Assembly (NCBI GenBank): GCA_019634345.1
Contig: JAHQVL010000044.1
Span: 1 to 39,332 of the forward strand
Direction: 5' to 3'
From: Rhodothermaceae bacterium
GTDB lineage: Bacteria; Bacteroidota; Rhodothermia; Rhodothermales; JAHQVL01
Length of the DNA stretch: 39,332 nt
In this document: positions 16,715 to 25,023 of the stretch, in pieces
How positions within the stretch are numbered: position 1 is the first letter of the stretch
Layout: every line of letters starts with the position of its first letter
The notes under the pieces: generated by a model
Told to the model about the DNA's origin: nothing
What the model saw: only the letters and a program-made list of their open reading frames with translations
Databases searched by the model: none
Made by a program: the position numbers and the translations under genes

Positions 16715-18142
16715 CTATGCGTGAAGTTCTTCCATAACCTCATTTCGCTGGTGTTTGACCTGGTTGTAGATGTCCAGGGCTGCAATACGATACGCCTGGG
16801 ACATTGTTGGAAAGTTTAACACATTTTCCAGGAAGGTGCTTACATCGTTATTATTAAGGATAGCGATTTCGCCGGCGTGGATCAGGTCCGAGGCACCTTC
16901 ACTTACAATATGTACTCCCAGTAATTTTTTGCCATCAGGAGAGGCAATTAGTTTAAGCATGCCTGAGGTATCGCCCGAAATTTGCGCGCGCACAACTTCT
17001 TCCATATGGGCCTTTCCAACGATTATATCTCCATACTCGGCACGTGCAGCTGCTTCGCTGAGGCCGATACTCGCCAGCTCTGGGATCGAGTAAATGCCGA
17101 TCGGCATTCGTTCTTCTTCATGCGAAAATTCAATATCCAAGGCATGGCAAATAGCCCTGCGGCCTTGCTCCATGGCTGTTGCTGCGAGAGACGGCCTTCC
17201 GATTACATCGCCGATAGCATAAATATTCGGCAAGGACGTTTGGTACACGTCATTCGTTTTGATGTGACCGCGTTCGGTTTGCTCAATGCCAACTCGTTCG
17301 AGCCCGAGCCCCGCTACATTGGCAATTCTGCCGAGCGCAACCATTAATTTGTCACTTCGAATTTCTTTGCCGGAATTCAGCTTGGTTACCACTTGAGAAA
17401 CGCCATCCCATTCAACAGATAGGATTTCTTCATTTCCATGGTAAATGCCGCCTTCGTCTTTGAAGTGGTTTTGGAATACTTCTACCATTTCTGGATCCAT
17501 GAACATGAGCGGCCTGGGTGCTCTGTCGATCATGGTTACTTTGACCCCAAGATGCGCAAAGATCGAAGCGTATTCTGAAGCAATTACGCCGCCGCCCAAG
17601 ACGGTGAGTGATTGCGGCAGGTAAATCATACTCAGAATAGAGTCACTATCTAGAATATGTTCATGATCTATATCAATATTCTCCGGTTGCCTGGGGCGAG
17701 ATCCCGTGGCAATGATGATGTGTTCTGCATTTAATGTGAGCAGGTTTCCATCGATCTGCAAGACCTCGACACAGTTTGGTGTGAGCAAACTGCCTTTGCC
17801 ATGGACCAACTGGATATTGTTACGAGACAGTTGCCTGTTTATGGATGCCTTGTGTGTTTCGATGACATGATCAAGACGTGTGATGAGGCTGCGGATTTCG
17901 AGGTCGTTGGTAATCTCGAAATTGAACGCATTGGAGTTGCGGCGAATATTGGCAACATTCAGAGCGGCTTCTCTAAACGTTTTACTTGGAATGGTACCAT
18001 GAAAGAGACACTCGCCTCCCACATCGATTCCTTTCTCGATGATTGCAACGCTTTTACCTGCTTTAGATGCCTGAATAGCGGCCTTCTGTCCACCCGGTCC
18101 GCTTCCGATAATAATGACGTCGTATGTATGTTCTGTGCTCAT
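16715..18142 (-). CDS. sthA: Soluble pyridine nucleotide transhydrogenase (Si-specific)
   Basis: This FAD protein interconverts NADPH/NAD+ and NADP+/NADH in the cytoplasm. The FAD-binding motif GSGPGG is at 13-18. The active-site region is GGECLFHGTIPSK with Cys45, and the second redox cysteine of lipoamide or glutathione reductases is replaced by Thr50. That single-Cys pattern and the text around it (HGTIPSKTFREA) match SthA rather than the disulfide reductases. A second Rossmann motif GGGVIASEYASIF lies near residues 180-195, and the C-terminal dimerisation domain has NFPTMSQAYRIAALD. At 475 aa it has the expected length. Its ATG overlaps the TGA of the upstream HDOD gene, so translation is probably coupled. 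Confidence 0.9.
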   Translation of the reverse strand: MSTEHTYDVIIIGSGPGGQKAAIQASKAGKSVAIIEKGIDVGGECLFHGTIPSKTFREAALNVANIRRNSNAFNFEITNDLEIRSLITRLDHVIETHKASINRQLSRNNIQLVHGKGSLLTPNCVEVLQIDGNLLTLNAEHIIIATGSRPRQPENIDIDHEHILDSDSILSMIYLPQSLTVLGGGVIASEYASIFAHLGVKVTMIDRAPRPLMFMDPEMVEVFQNHFKDEGGIYHGNEEILSVEWDGVSQVVTKLNSGKEIRSDKLMVALGRIANVAGLGLERVGIEQTERGHIKTNDVYQTSLPNIYAIGDVIGRPSLAATAMEQGRRAICHALDIEFSHEEERMPIGIYSIPELASIGLSEAAARAEYGDIIVGKAHMEEVVRAQISGDTSGMLKLIASPDGKKLLGVHIVSEGASDLIHAGEIAILNNNDVSTFLENVLNFPTMSQAYRIAALDIYNQVKHQRNEVMEELHA

Positions 18143-19029
18143 ATTGCCATTGCTATTAGTTTTTCCTGGACTTCATCCTTCTTGTCGAGTAATCGTTCGA
18201 CATCTTCGGGGTATAAATTAATAGCCTGAAAAGCAGGGTCTATTGCTAATTCTTCCCTGTCTATCGGATATTCAGGATCCAACATGCCCGCAAGTTGACT
18301 GGATATGTAGGTTGCTGTTATTTCTTGTTTGTAGGTAGGTGCGTCTTCATAACAGAGATAATAGAGGCACGCTTTGCTTACCTGGTCCGGGAGGCCCCAG
18401 GCGAAGGTCAATATCGAGCCGACGCTGGCATGGAATTCTTCAATGAGAATTTCTGCGGTCTCGGGATCAAGTTGTATCTGAAGGGAATCCTGCAGTTGAA
18501 TAGCGGCCTGAAGAATGACCGGTTTTCCTACTGCGTGCAAAAGCCCACAAAGATATTGGCCCTCTACATTTTTCCTTCGTATCCGTGCTATTTCCTTCCC
18601 AAAAAGGCCGGCGGCAAGCGCCTGTTTCCACATCCGGTCAACAAATTTCTCAAACCCTTTGATGTGAAAGACCTCGCTCTGAAGAGAAATACTAAAAGCG
18701 ATGTCTCCTACTAATCGAGCGCCAAGCCGCGCAATAGCCTGAGTAAGAGAAGCAATCTGCCTGGTGCCGGCATAGGCCGCTGAGTTACTAATTCGCAGCA
18801 CATGCCCTGCCAGGGCCTGATCCTTATGGATGAGATCAGAAAGCTCTGAAATATCCATTTCAGGATTGGTCGTCATGGCCAGGACACGACTTGGGATTTC
18901 AGGTAGAACTGGCAGTTTTAGGGCCTTTCGATCGATGAGGTCTGCGATCTCCTCACTAAAGAGTTCTAGCGCTTTCGCATCGTACTCCTGTGATCTTGAG
19001 GGATTAGCCACGGTCTGAGAGTTTGTCAT
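18139..19029 (-). CDS. HDOD-domain regulatory protein
   Basis: HDOD domains are degenerate relatives of HD phosphohydrolases, found in bacterial signalling proteins that usually lack catalysis. Here the domain covers about residues 35-240, starting at LPVLPEIPSRVLAM and continuing through LIHKDQALAGHVLRISNSAAY and LTQAIARLGARLV. Where an HD enzyme would have its His-Asp pair, the sequence reads LLHAVGKP. The last 50 residues are acidic, with no second domain. It overlaps sthA by 4 bp and follows a small gene with a 12-bp gap, so the three form one unit. A role in controlling the redox enzyme is possible only by context. Confidence 0.85.
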   Translation of the reverse strand: MTNSQTVANPSRSQEYDAKALELFSEEIADLIDRKALKLPVLPEIPSRVLAMTTNPEMDISELSDLIHKDQALAGHVLRISNSAAYAGTRQIASLTQAIARLGARLVGDIAFSISLQSEVFHIKGFEKFVDRMWKQALAAGLFGKEIARIRRKNVEGQYLCGLLHAVGKPVILQAAIQLQDSLQIQLDPETAEILIEEFHASVGSILTFAWGLPDQVSKACLYYLCYEDAPTYKQEITATYISSQLAGMLDPEYPIDREELAIDPAFQAINLYPEDVERLLDKKDEVQEKLIAMAI

Positions 19030-19041
19030 GCTCTATTTAGT

Positions 19042-19404
19042 TCATCTTGAGAGGCTGTATGCGCCGAGGTCAAAATCTCGAACGAAGTGCTTTAAAGTAT
19101 CGGGTAGATCTACCACGTATCTTCGATTGCCTCGGTTGTACACTCTTGTTTGCCACGCCGAAGCAACATATTGTGCTTTGTAGCGGTCTTGATAGCAGAT
19201 CCCGTCAACACCCACTATGCCTCCGAGAGCCTGGGCAAGCGGGCAGGATGTTGATCGTCCTTTTTCACCTCCTGGCAAGGTTTCTATAGCCGGGAGATTT
19301 AGAGAGTTTCGTGCAACATTTACAAGGGATACTACTTGTTTAATGTTCGGACGAAAAGGGAGGAGGATAAGCGCAGCGATGAATTTGATGATCTTCTTCA
19401 TCAT
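19042..19404 (-). CDS. Small hypothetical protein (120 aa), possibly secreted or membrane-attached
   Basis: I do not recognise this protein. It begins MMKKIIKFIAALILLPF, a short positive and hydrophobic N-terminus that may be a weak signal peptide or membrane anchor, and carries two cysteines, Cys54 and Cys70. The middle (ETLPGGEKGRSTSCPLAQAL) is Gly/Ser-rich and the end is basic and aromatic. Translation could begin at either of the first two Met codons. The gene is the first of the small unit that continues with the HDOD gene 12 bp on. Intact reading frame, operon spacing and the N-terminus support a real gene, but no homology could be checked. Confidence 0.65.
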   Translation of the reverse strand: MMKKIIKFIAALILLPFRPNIKQVVSLVNVARNSLNLPAIETLPGGEKGRSTSCPLAQALGGIVGVDGICYQDRYKAQYVASAWQTRVYNRGNRRYVVDLPDTLKHFVRDFDLGAYSLSR

Positions 19405-19500
19405 AAATGCCTTTGATACCTAGGGGGAAACGTATAGCGACCTTCGAGCGGGTAATGAAGGTGCCCTTTTGAGCTGCTAGAGGTATCGGCAATTCAAATA

Positions 19501-19519
19501 AAATCTTAAGGAGATTTTA
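19501..19519 (-). terminator. Short T-tailed hairpin downstream of the DUF1080 gene
   Basis: A 7-bp AT-rich stem (AAAATCT / AGATTTT) has a 5-base loop. On the minus strand the 3' arm runs on as TTTTATTTG, giving a weak intrinsic-terminator pattern. It sits about 115 bp past the stop codon at 19633, beyond the heptad element, so it would be the second structure met by a transcript from the DUF1080 gene. Confidence 0.4.
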
Positions 19520-19526
19520 TGTGGAG

Positions 19527-19613
19527 TTCAGTGTTCATCGTTCATTGTTTGGGGTTTGTCACGAGCTAAGTAATGAACTCCCAACAAACCCCGAACAATG
19601 AACACCGAACGTA
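19527..19613. repeat. Heptad-repeat inverted repeat, element 2
   Basis: The left arm is five 7-bp units (GTTCAGT, GTTCATC, GTTCATT, GTTTGGG, GTTTGTC). The right arm carries complementary units in the same register (AAACCCC, GAACAAT, GAACACC, GAACGTA). The arms pair over most of their length if one heptad on the left is left as a bulge. The spacer between the arms is about 10-18 bases. It runs into the palindrome at 19611-19636. Confidence 0.75.
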
Positions 19614-19636
19614 AAAATCGATGTATCGATTTTTAC
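19611..19636 (-). terminator. Perfect 12-bp palindrome overlapping the DUF1080 stop codon
   Basis: GTAAAAATCGAT and its exact complement are separated by only two bases. The stop codon TAA of the DUF1080 gene (19635-19633) lies inside one arm. Read on the minus strand the distal arm ends in TTTTTAC, which would give a short U-run. It may therefore be part of an AT-rich terminator, although such a tight loop would need to open slightly. Confidence 0.5.
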
Positions 19637-21030
19637 AACTCTCTTATTTTAATAGATTTGAAGGAAACGCGGTCGCCGTGATCTTGAAGGAGGATGTGGC
19701 CGGCGGGGGCTTCGCCGAAGTTAGGCCATACTTTGTACTTGCTGTAGGCGACGAGGGCACGATACATGGGTGTATTGCGTTCGTATTCCAGTACTTTCTC
19801 GTTGTTTAGCCAGTGTTCGATGTGGTTGCCCTTTACAACGATGCGTGCCCGGTTCCAGGAGCCTATGCCATTAAATCGCTTGTTACGCCCCGGGATAGTG
19901 AGGTTGCCGGCAGGGATTAAGTCATAAAGCGAAGAAAGTGTACGATTACCATTGACGCCCTGTGCTGCGTCCGGGTGCTTTTTGTCGTCCAAAATCTGAT
20001 ACTCAAGTCCGATAGATGAACCTGGTCCTTTGTTGAGTTCGGGAAGTACAAAGTATTTAATCCCACTATTGGCGCCTTCAGCGATCATGAAGTCTAGCTC
20101 GAGTTCAAATTCGCTGTAGGTATCCATAGTAACGATGTCGCCACCGTTTGCAGATTCAGCGCCGTCTGATGCCAGGACTGTTAGGATACCATCCTTTATT
20201 TCCCAGCCTGCTTCAGGGAATCCATCGAGTTTGGCTCCGCGCCAACCTGTGGTAGATTCTCCGTCCCAAAGGAGTCTCCATCCTTTTCGCTTTTCGTTTT
20301 TTGTAAGGGTGTTTGGGATGTAGTTGAACTCAGGGACGTTTGGGTCTACTTTCAAGCGTTCTTCATCAAGGTCCGATGTTTTGATCCGGATGTTGCGCCA
20401 CATAATCTTCTTTCCTGCCATCTCCTCGTTTCCGATGCTATGCACTTGTAGAGCAATGAAGCCTTCTGCTGTCATATCATCGACCAGGTTTGAAGCCATC
20501 ACTCCATTGATCCAAGTGCGGATGGACGAGCCAACGGCTTCGACTCTGATCGTATTCCATGTGCCTTGTTTGAACGCTTTTTGCGCCGCTTTATTTCTTG
20601 ATAAGCTGTATAGCCATCCTCGCCGGGCCTCATCATAAATGCCTGCTGTCCATGCCCTGCTAGACGGATCCAACTCGACCTGGTATCCATGAACCCTGCC
20701 GTTTCTGTAGGATTCCATGCTATTGCTCCGGATCTGCACACCTGAATTGATCAATGGATCTACAATAACATCATACTCTAGAATGAAGTCTCCGTAGTTT
20801 TCTTTGGTGCACAAGAAACTGTTTGGCGTATCCATAATCGTTGTGCCTACAATCATATCACCTTCAATATGATAAGGGGCCTCGCCATTACGCTGAATCC
20901 AGTTGTCCAAGTCTTTGCCATTAAATAAATCGACCCATCCGTTTTCATCAGTAGGAGGTGGGGTAGGATCTGGAGTTAATCCAAGGGTGCTCAGTGCAAA
21001 GAACAGAAGTACTAAAATGGAGGAACGCAT
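19633..21030 (-). CDS. Two-domain DUF1080 protein (3-keto-disaccharide hydrolase family)
   Basis: The frame extends to 21180, but the ATG at 21030 starts a clear signal peptide ([20 protein letters not shown]), so the protein is 465 aa. Two DUF1080 domains follow. The first is about residues 30-215, from [14 protein letters not shown], with SGVQIRS and GYQVELDP. The second is about residues 240-465, from [14 protein letters not shown], with SGIKYFV and [12 protein letters not shown]1080 is a concanavalin-like beta-sandwich linked to 3-keto-glycoside hydrolysis, and many planctomycete and Bacteroidota copies are secreted. It is probably a periplasmic or extracellular carbohydrate-active protein. 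It is divergent from acetoacetyl-CoA synthetase, with 116 bp between starts. Confidence 0.9.
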   Translation of the reverse strand: MRSSILVLLFFALSTLGLTPDPTPPPTDENGWVDLFNGKDLDNWIQRNGEAPYHIEGDMIVGTTIMDTPNSFLCTKENYGDFILEYDVIVDPLINSGVQIRSNSMESYRNGRVHGYQVELDPSSRAWTAGIYDEARRGWLYSLSRNKAAQKAFKQGTWNTIRVEAVGSSIRTWINGVMASNLVDDMTAEGFIALQVHSIGNEEMAGKKIMWRNIRIKTSDLDEERLKVDPNVPEFNYIPNTLTKNEKRKGWRLLWDGESTTGWRGAKLDGFPEAGWEIKDGILTVLASDGAESANGGDIVTMDTYSEFELELDFMIAEGANSGIKYFVLPELNKGPGSSIGLEYQILDDKKHPDAAQGVNGNRTLSSLYDLIPAGNLTIPGRNKRFNGIGSWNRARIVVKGNHIEHWLNNEKVLEYERNTPMYRALVAYSKYKVWPNFGEAPAGHILLQDHGDRVSFKSIKIREL

Positions 21031-21146
21031 AAGAATCTTTATGTTAGGTGTTGAGGTCTGATGGTGAAGAAAAGCCCTACTAAAAGTACATCGATCAAGC
21101 TGTTTAAGCAAGGTCGAATGAACCTTTGATTGCTGTGAGTAAATAT

Positions 21147-23123
21147 ATGAGCAACGATAATGTCCTCTGGAGACCGTCACCAGTGTTTATTGAGCGATCG
21201 AATCTTCGGAAGTATGAACGCTGGTTGGGAGAACACAAGGGGTTGCATTTTGACGGATATAAGGCAATGTGGGAGTGGTCTACAACGCACGTGGAGGCCT
21301 TTTGGGGGAGTTTTTGGGAGTACCTGGATGTAATGGCACACACCCCTTACGGTGCGGTGCTGAAATCGAACAAGATGCCTGGTGCCCAATGGTTCTCTGG
21401 TGCCACGTTGAACTATGCAGAGCACATTTTTAGGGCAGCGTCTTCAGGCCGGCCGGCGCTCTACTTTATCCGCGAAGGCCAGGACGCTGAGGCTGTAAGC
21501 TGGGCGGAATTAAGACAAAAAGTCAAACAAGTAGCTGCTTTTCTGGCTAAACATGGGATCGGCAAAGGGGATCGCGTCGCTGCATATATACCGAACATTC
21601 CTGAAGCCATAATCGCTTTTCTAGCTGTTAATTCACTGGGAGCAATTTGGTCCTGTTGCTCTCCTGACTTTGGGGTTAAAACAGTCATTGATCGGTTTAC
21701 TCAGATTGAGCCGGCTTTTCTTATTGCGGTCAACGGATATACCTATCATGGGAAGGCGTTTGGCCGTTTAATTGAAGTGGAGGCTATCCGAACGGAAATA
21801 CCCAGTATTCAACATACGGTATTGATTGACTATGTGGATTCCAGTGACACCTCGCTGCCCGATGCGTTTTCCTGGGATGAGGTTCTGGCAACTGAAGTAG
21901 GCGCTGAGGAACTATCGTTTATCCCCGTTCCTTTTGATCATCCGATTTGGGTGTTGTATTCCTCCGGCACAACCGGCCGGCCAAAGGCAATTACCCATTC
22001 CCATGGGGGCGTTTTGTTGGAGCATTATAAGTACCTGCTGTTTCACAACGATGTCCACCCGGGCGAGCATTTCTTTTGGTTTACGACAACAGGATGGATG
22101 ATGTGGAATTTTTTGCAGGCCAGTATGCTTGCCGGCGCCGTCCCCGTGTTGTACGATGGGAGTCCCGCCCACCCGGATTTGATGAGCTTATGGCGGCTTG
22201 CTGAGCAGTTGCCCATTCATCACTTTGGAACAAGTGCACCTTTTTTGACCGCGTGCATGAAAGAAGGGCTTAAGCCAGGGAATATGCTCGATATGAGCCA
22301 GTTGCGGTCTATTGGATCTACAGGGGCACCACTACCGCCTGAGGCATTCGATTGGGTCTATGAGGCGATCTCAAGCGAGGTGTGGTTATGTTCAATGAGT
22401 GGAGGTACGGATGTGTGCACCGCGTTTGTTGGCGGATGTCCATATGAACCGGTGTATCGCGGACGCATTCAGTGTCGAGGATTGGGGTGCGATATGAAAG
22501 CCTATGATGAGTTTGGTAAGGATATTAAGAATGAAGTAGGGGAAATGGTGATCGAAAGCCCGATGCCTTCGATGCCTGTGTTCTTTTGGAATGATGAGTC
22601 CGGTGCCCGGTACGAAGGCAGTTATTTCGAAACCTATCCAGGGCGTTGGCGGCATGGCGATTGGATAAAGATCTATGAGGATGGATCGCTTGAAATACAC
22701 GGCCGCTCGGACGCGACCCTAAATAGGAAGGGCGTTCGAATTGGTACGTCTGAGATTTATGCCATTCTTGATGGCCTTTCTGGCATCAAGGACAGCCTGA
22801 TTTTGAACCTGGAGCTGGGCGACGATGATATCATGCCCTTATTTGTAGTCATGCAGGATGAATCGCTTACTGAAGACAAAATCTCGGAAATCAAACGAGC
22901 TTTACGATCTCAAGGCTCTCCCCGGCACGTTCCGGATGTGATTCGCGAGGTGCCGGATATCCCGTATACCCTAAGTGGAAAGAAAATGGAGGTCCCAGTG
23001 AAGAAGATCCTTTTGGGCAAGTCGGTTGGAGGAGCTATGAACAAGGATGCGGTTCGAAATCCCGAAGCGGTGCAATACTTTATAGATATCGCCAGTGAGC
23101 TAAAAGGCTTCCTTACTAAATAA
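21147..23123 (+). CDS. aacS: Acetoacetyl-CoA synthetase (acetoacetate--CoA ligase)
   Basis: This enzyme activates acetoacetate with ATP and CoA, feeding ketone-body or polyhydroxybutyrate carbon into acetyl-CoA. The ATG at 21147 gives 658 aa, the usual size; an upstream TTG at 21126 adds only seven residues. The N-terminal acetyl-CoA-synthetase-like cap begins [14 protein letters not shown]. The AMP-binding motif [18 protein letters not shown] starts at 271, and the specificity region has [20 protein letters not shown]. The C-terminal hinge [19 protein letters not shown] and the lysine-bearing [12 protein letters not shown] follow. These features separate it from acetyl-CoA synthetase. It seems to be transcribed alone, divergent from the DUF1080 gene. 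Confidence 0.93.
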   Translation: MSNDNVLWRPSPVFIERSNLRKYERWLGEHKGLHFDGYKAMWEWSTTHVEAFWGSFWEYLDVMAHTPYGAVLKSNKMPGAQWFSGATLNYAEHIFRAASSGRPALYFIREGQDAEAVSWAELRQKVKQVAAFLAKHGIGKGDRVAAYIPNIPEAIIAFLAVNSLGAIWSCCSPDFGVKTVIDRFTQIEPAFLIAVNGYTYHGKAFGRLIEVEAIRTEIPSIQHTVLIDYVDSSDTSLPDAFSWDEVLATEVGAEELSFIPVPFDHPIWVLYSSGTTGRPKAITHSHGGVLLEHYKYLLFHNDVHPGEHFFWFTTTGWMMWNFLQASMLAGAVPVLYDGSPAHPDLMSLWRLAEQLPIHHFGTSAPFLTACMKEGLKPGNMLDMSQLRSIGSTGAPLPPEAFDWVYEAISSEVWLCSMSGGTDVCTAFVGGCPYEPVYRGRIQCRGLGCDMKAYDEFGKDIKNEVGEMVIESPMPSMPVFFWNDESGARYEGSYFETYPGRWRHGDWIKIYEDGSLEIHGRSDATLNRKGVRIGTSEIYAILDGLSGIKDSLILNLELGDDDIMPLFVVMQDESLTEDKISEIKRALRSQGSPRHVPDVIREVPDIPYTLSGKKMEVPVKKILLGKSVGGAMNKDAVRNPEAVQYFIDIASELKGFLTK

Positions 23124-23374
23124 ACGAGAATGTTTAGATATTGTGTTATAACCGCTTATTATACGAACTGCTAAAAGAGTGTAACGAATAGGTTAATCAA
23201 ATAGCAGTCCCTTCCTCACCATCTGTGAAGCGTATCGCTTTTCTGAAAGACGTCTTCACTAGAATTAACAATGGCTTTTCAAGCGGTGAAGAGGGAATGT
23301 GTGCGGCTTTTCCACTGTGAATCTCATTATGGAAAGCTGTGTTTTTCAATTTCACAAGCAACGAAGCATTTCTT

Positions 23375-24835
23375 ATGAATATCAAGAATTCTTCTGTCAA
23401 ACTATTACTGTTTGCCTCCTTTTTATTCGTGCTGTCCAGTTGTGACAGTGGCGACCCCGACCCAATGCCACCCGCAATCGGCGGTACCATTGAAGTTGAA
23501 GGAGGCAGAGGCACCGATGTAGAAGTCGGTGTGAGCCTGCGCGCAGAGACAGGCATACAAGCACTATCTGTTTCTGTTGAAGGAGGGGCAGCACAAACAC
23601 TGGAAGTTACTCCTGGTGCAATTAACCAGGCTGTAGCCTTTCCATTTTCTATTCCGGCTGACGCTACGGTAGGTACTTCATGGTCAATGGTGTTTACCAT
23701 GACTGACCAGGAAGGCGATACGCAGACGTTTGATGCGATGGTTGTTGTCGGTAATCTCATCGACCCTCCAGAAACCTATGCGTTCACGCGAGACGAAGAG
23801 TCGACCGTCTCCTTTCCAAATCCTCAAGCTCGGTTGAATCAGCTTACCGAAATGGTTGCATACCTTGGTACAGCAGATGCAGGTGGAGCCATTACAGAGC
23901 AAGCATTATTAGATATGTTTGCTAATACTGGAAACAATGGTGGAGGGAATTTCTCTTTCACTTCGGACCTGCAGCTTATGGACCGCACCTTTGCCGCTGA
24001 CCTCAGCGCTAATCTTTTTGAAGACTTTTTCTCGGATGCAGCCATAGCAAGTACTGCTGGCAGCATGGGGACAGTGGGTGACAGTGCGGTTGCCGGTCTA
24101 CTCACTCGCGAAGTTGAGGGGAGTACATTTCTGGTAGATGCGAACGGGCGTGCGGTTACGCAGCTGATCGAAAAAGGGTTGATGGGAGCCGTATTGTATA
24201 ATGAAATTTACAATACGTACTTAACCGACAACCTGATTGGCGAAAGTATTGAAAATGTTACCCTCGCAGTTGGTAATAACTATACCGAAGCGGAAAATAA
24301 CATTGATCAGGCGTTTGGCTACTTTGGAGCCCCCGTTGATTTTGCATCGGGCTGGCCAGAAGCTCGCGAAACCGAAGCTACTTTTTGGAGCAAATATTCA
24401 AACATTATCGATGCGGTTGACGAAGATGCGCTTAATTTGAATGATGATGTAATGGAAGATTACATCGCAACTCGTTCGGCTATCGTAAATAATGATCCGC
24501 CATTGAGAAATGCACATAGAGATAGCCTGTACGAGCATCTTGAAATGGTTGCAGCTGCAGCCGCCGTACATTTCATCAATGATGCGGTTGAAGCATTGGA
24601 TGCCGGCAACCAGGGCGAAGCAATGTATGCGATTTCTAACGTATGGGGATTTGTAAATGCCCTACGTTACAGTCCAGTCGCAGCCATGTCGCCTACTGCT
24701 ATTGATACAATCCTTAGTGCAAACTTGGGTGCAGGGGGGAATTTCTGGGCTGCAGACGTCGCTGGCCTTAACGCCGCTAAAGCAACCTTAGTGAGCAATT
24801 ATTCAGGCCTGGCTGATCTTCAGGAGAGTTTGTAA
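23375..24835 (+). CDS. DUF4856-domain lipoprotein, copy 1 (486 aa)
   Basis: The frame opens at 23339, but the ATG at 23375 starts a lipoprotein signal with lipobox LSSC (Cys23), so I use it. Residues of about 30-125 look like an Ig-type beta domain (AIGGTIEVEGGRGTDVEVGV). From about 130 (YAFTRDEESTVSF) to the end the chain matches DUF4856, with QLIEKGLMGAVLYNEIYNTY, then FGYFGAPVDF, then FWSKYSNIID. DUF4856 proteins occur with imelysins and TonB receptors in Bacteroidota and are thought to be surface lipoproteins linked to metal uptake. The 251-bp upstream gap holds only small dyads (for example AAGACGTCTT at 23247). A strong terminator follows the gene, so it may also be expressed alone. Confidence 0.88.
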   Translation: MNIKNSSVKLLLFASFLFVLSSCDSGDPDPMPPAIGGTIEVEGGRGTDVEVGVSLRAETGIQALSVSVEGGAAQTLEVTPGAINQAVAFPFSIPADATVGTSWSMVFTMTDQEGDTQTFDAMVVVGNLIDPPETYAFTRDEESTVSFPNPQARLNQLTEMVAYLGTADAGGAITEQALLDMFANTGNNGGGNFSFTSDLQLMDRTFAADLSANLFEDFFSDAAIASTAGSMGTVGDSAVAGLLTREVEGSTFLVDANGRAVTQLIEKGLMGAVLYNEIYNTYLTDNLIGESIENVTLAVGNNYTEAENNIDQAFGYFGAPVDFASGWPEARETEATFWSKYSNIIDAVDEDALNLNDDVMEDYIATRSAIVNNDPPLRNAHRDSLYEHLEMVAAAAAVHFINDAVEALDAGNQGEAMYAISNVWGFVNALRYSPVAAMSPTAIDTILSANLGAGGNFWAADVAGLNAAKATLVSNYSGLADLQESL

Positions 24836-24862
24836 AGGGGACTCACCTTAGTCCTTGGTTCT

Positions 24863-24907
24863 AAAGGATGCGTTGCTAACGAGCGGCGCATCCTTTTTTA
24901 TTTTTTT
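24863..24907 (+). terminator. Intrinsic terminator between the two DUF4856 genes
   Basis: A perfect 10-bp stem (AAAGGATGCG / CGCATCCTTT) with a 14-base loop is followed by a T-run broken by a single A. It lies 28 bp past the stop codon of the first DUF4856 gene. It is the clearest terminator in the window and implies that the second copy onward has its own promoter or depends on read-through. Confidence 0.9.
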
Positions 24908-24965
24908 GCTGTCTTAACAAAGGATTAATTTGTTCAGGAAGGGTCGATACCATATATTGGCGTGT

Positions 24966-24990
24966 CTTATCTAGACAGAGTCTAAATAAG
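24966..24990 (+). promoter_or_regulatory. Near-perfect dyad upstream of the second DUF4856 gene, candidate operator
   Basis: Eleven-base arms, CTTATCTAGAC and GTCTAAATAAG, pair at ten of eleven positions around a 3-base centre. The site is 33 bp upstream of the ATG at 25024 and downstream of the terminator, where a promoter for the DUF4856/imelysin/HTTM/TonB genes should be. Size and symmetry suit a dimeric repressor such as a DtxR- or Fur-type metal regulator, but no consensus was matched. Confidence 0.5.
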
Positions 24991-25023
24991 TATTGCGAAA
25001 TAAATGATCGAGACCCATTCGTG

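Noticed and set aside
18295..18714. 139-aa plus-strand frame opposite the HDOD gene
   Set aside because: Antisense shadow of a gene with a recognised domain; the composition is rich in aromatic and basic residues, as is usual for shadows.
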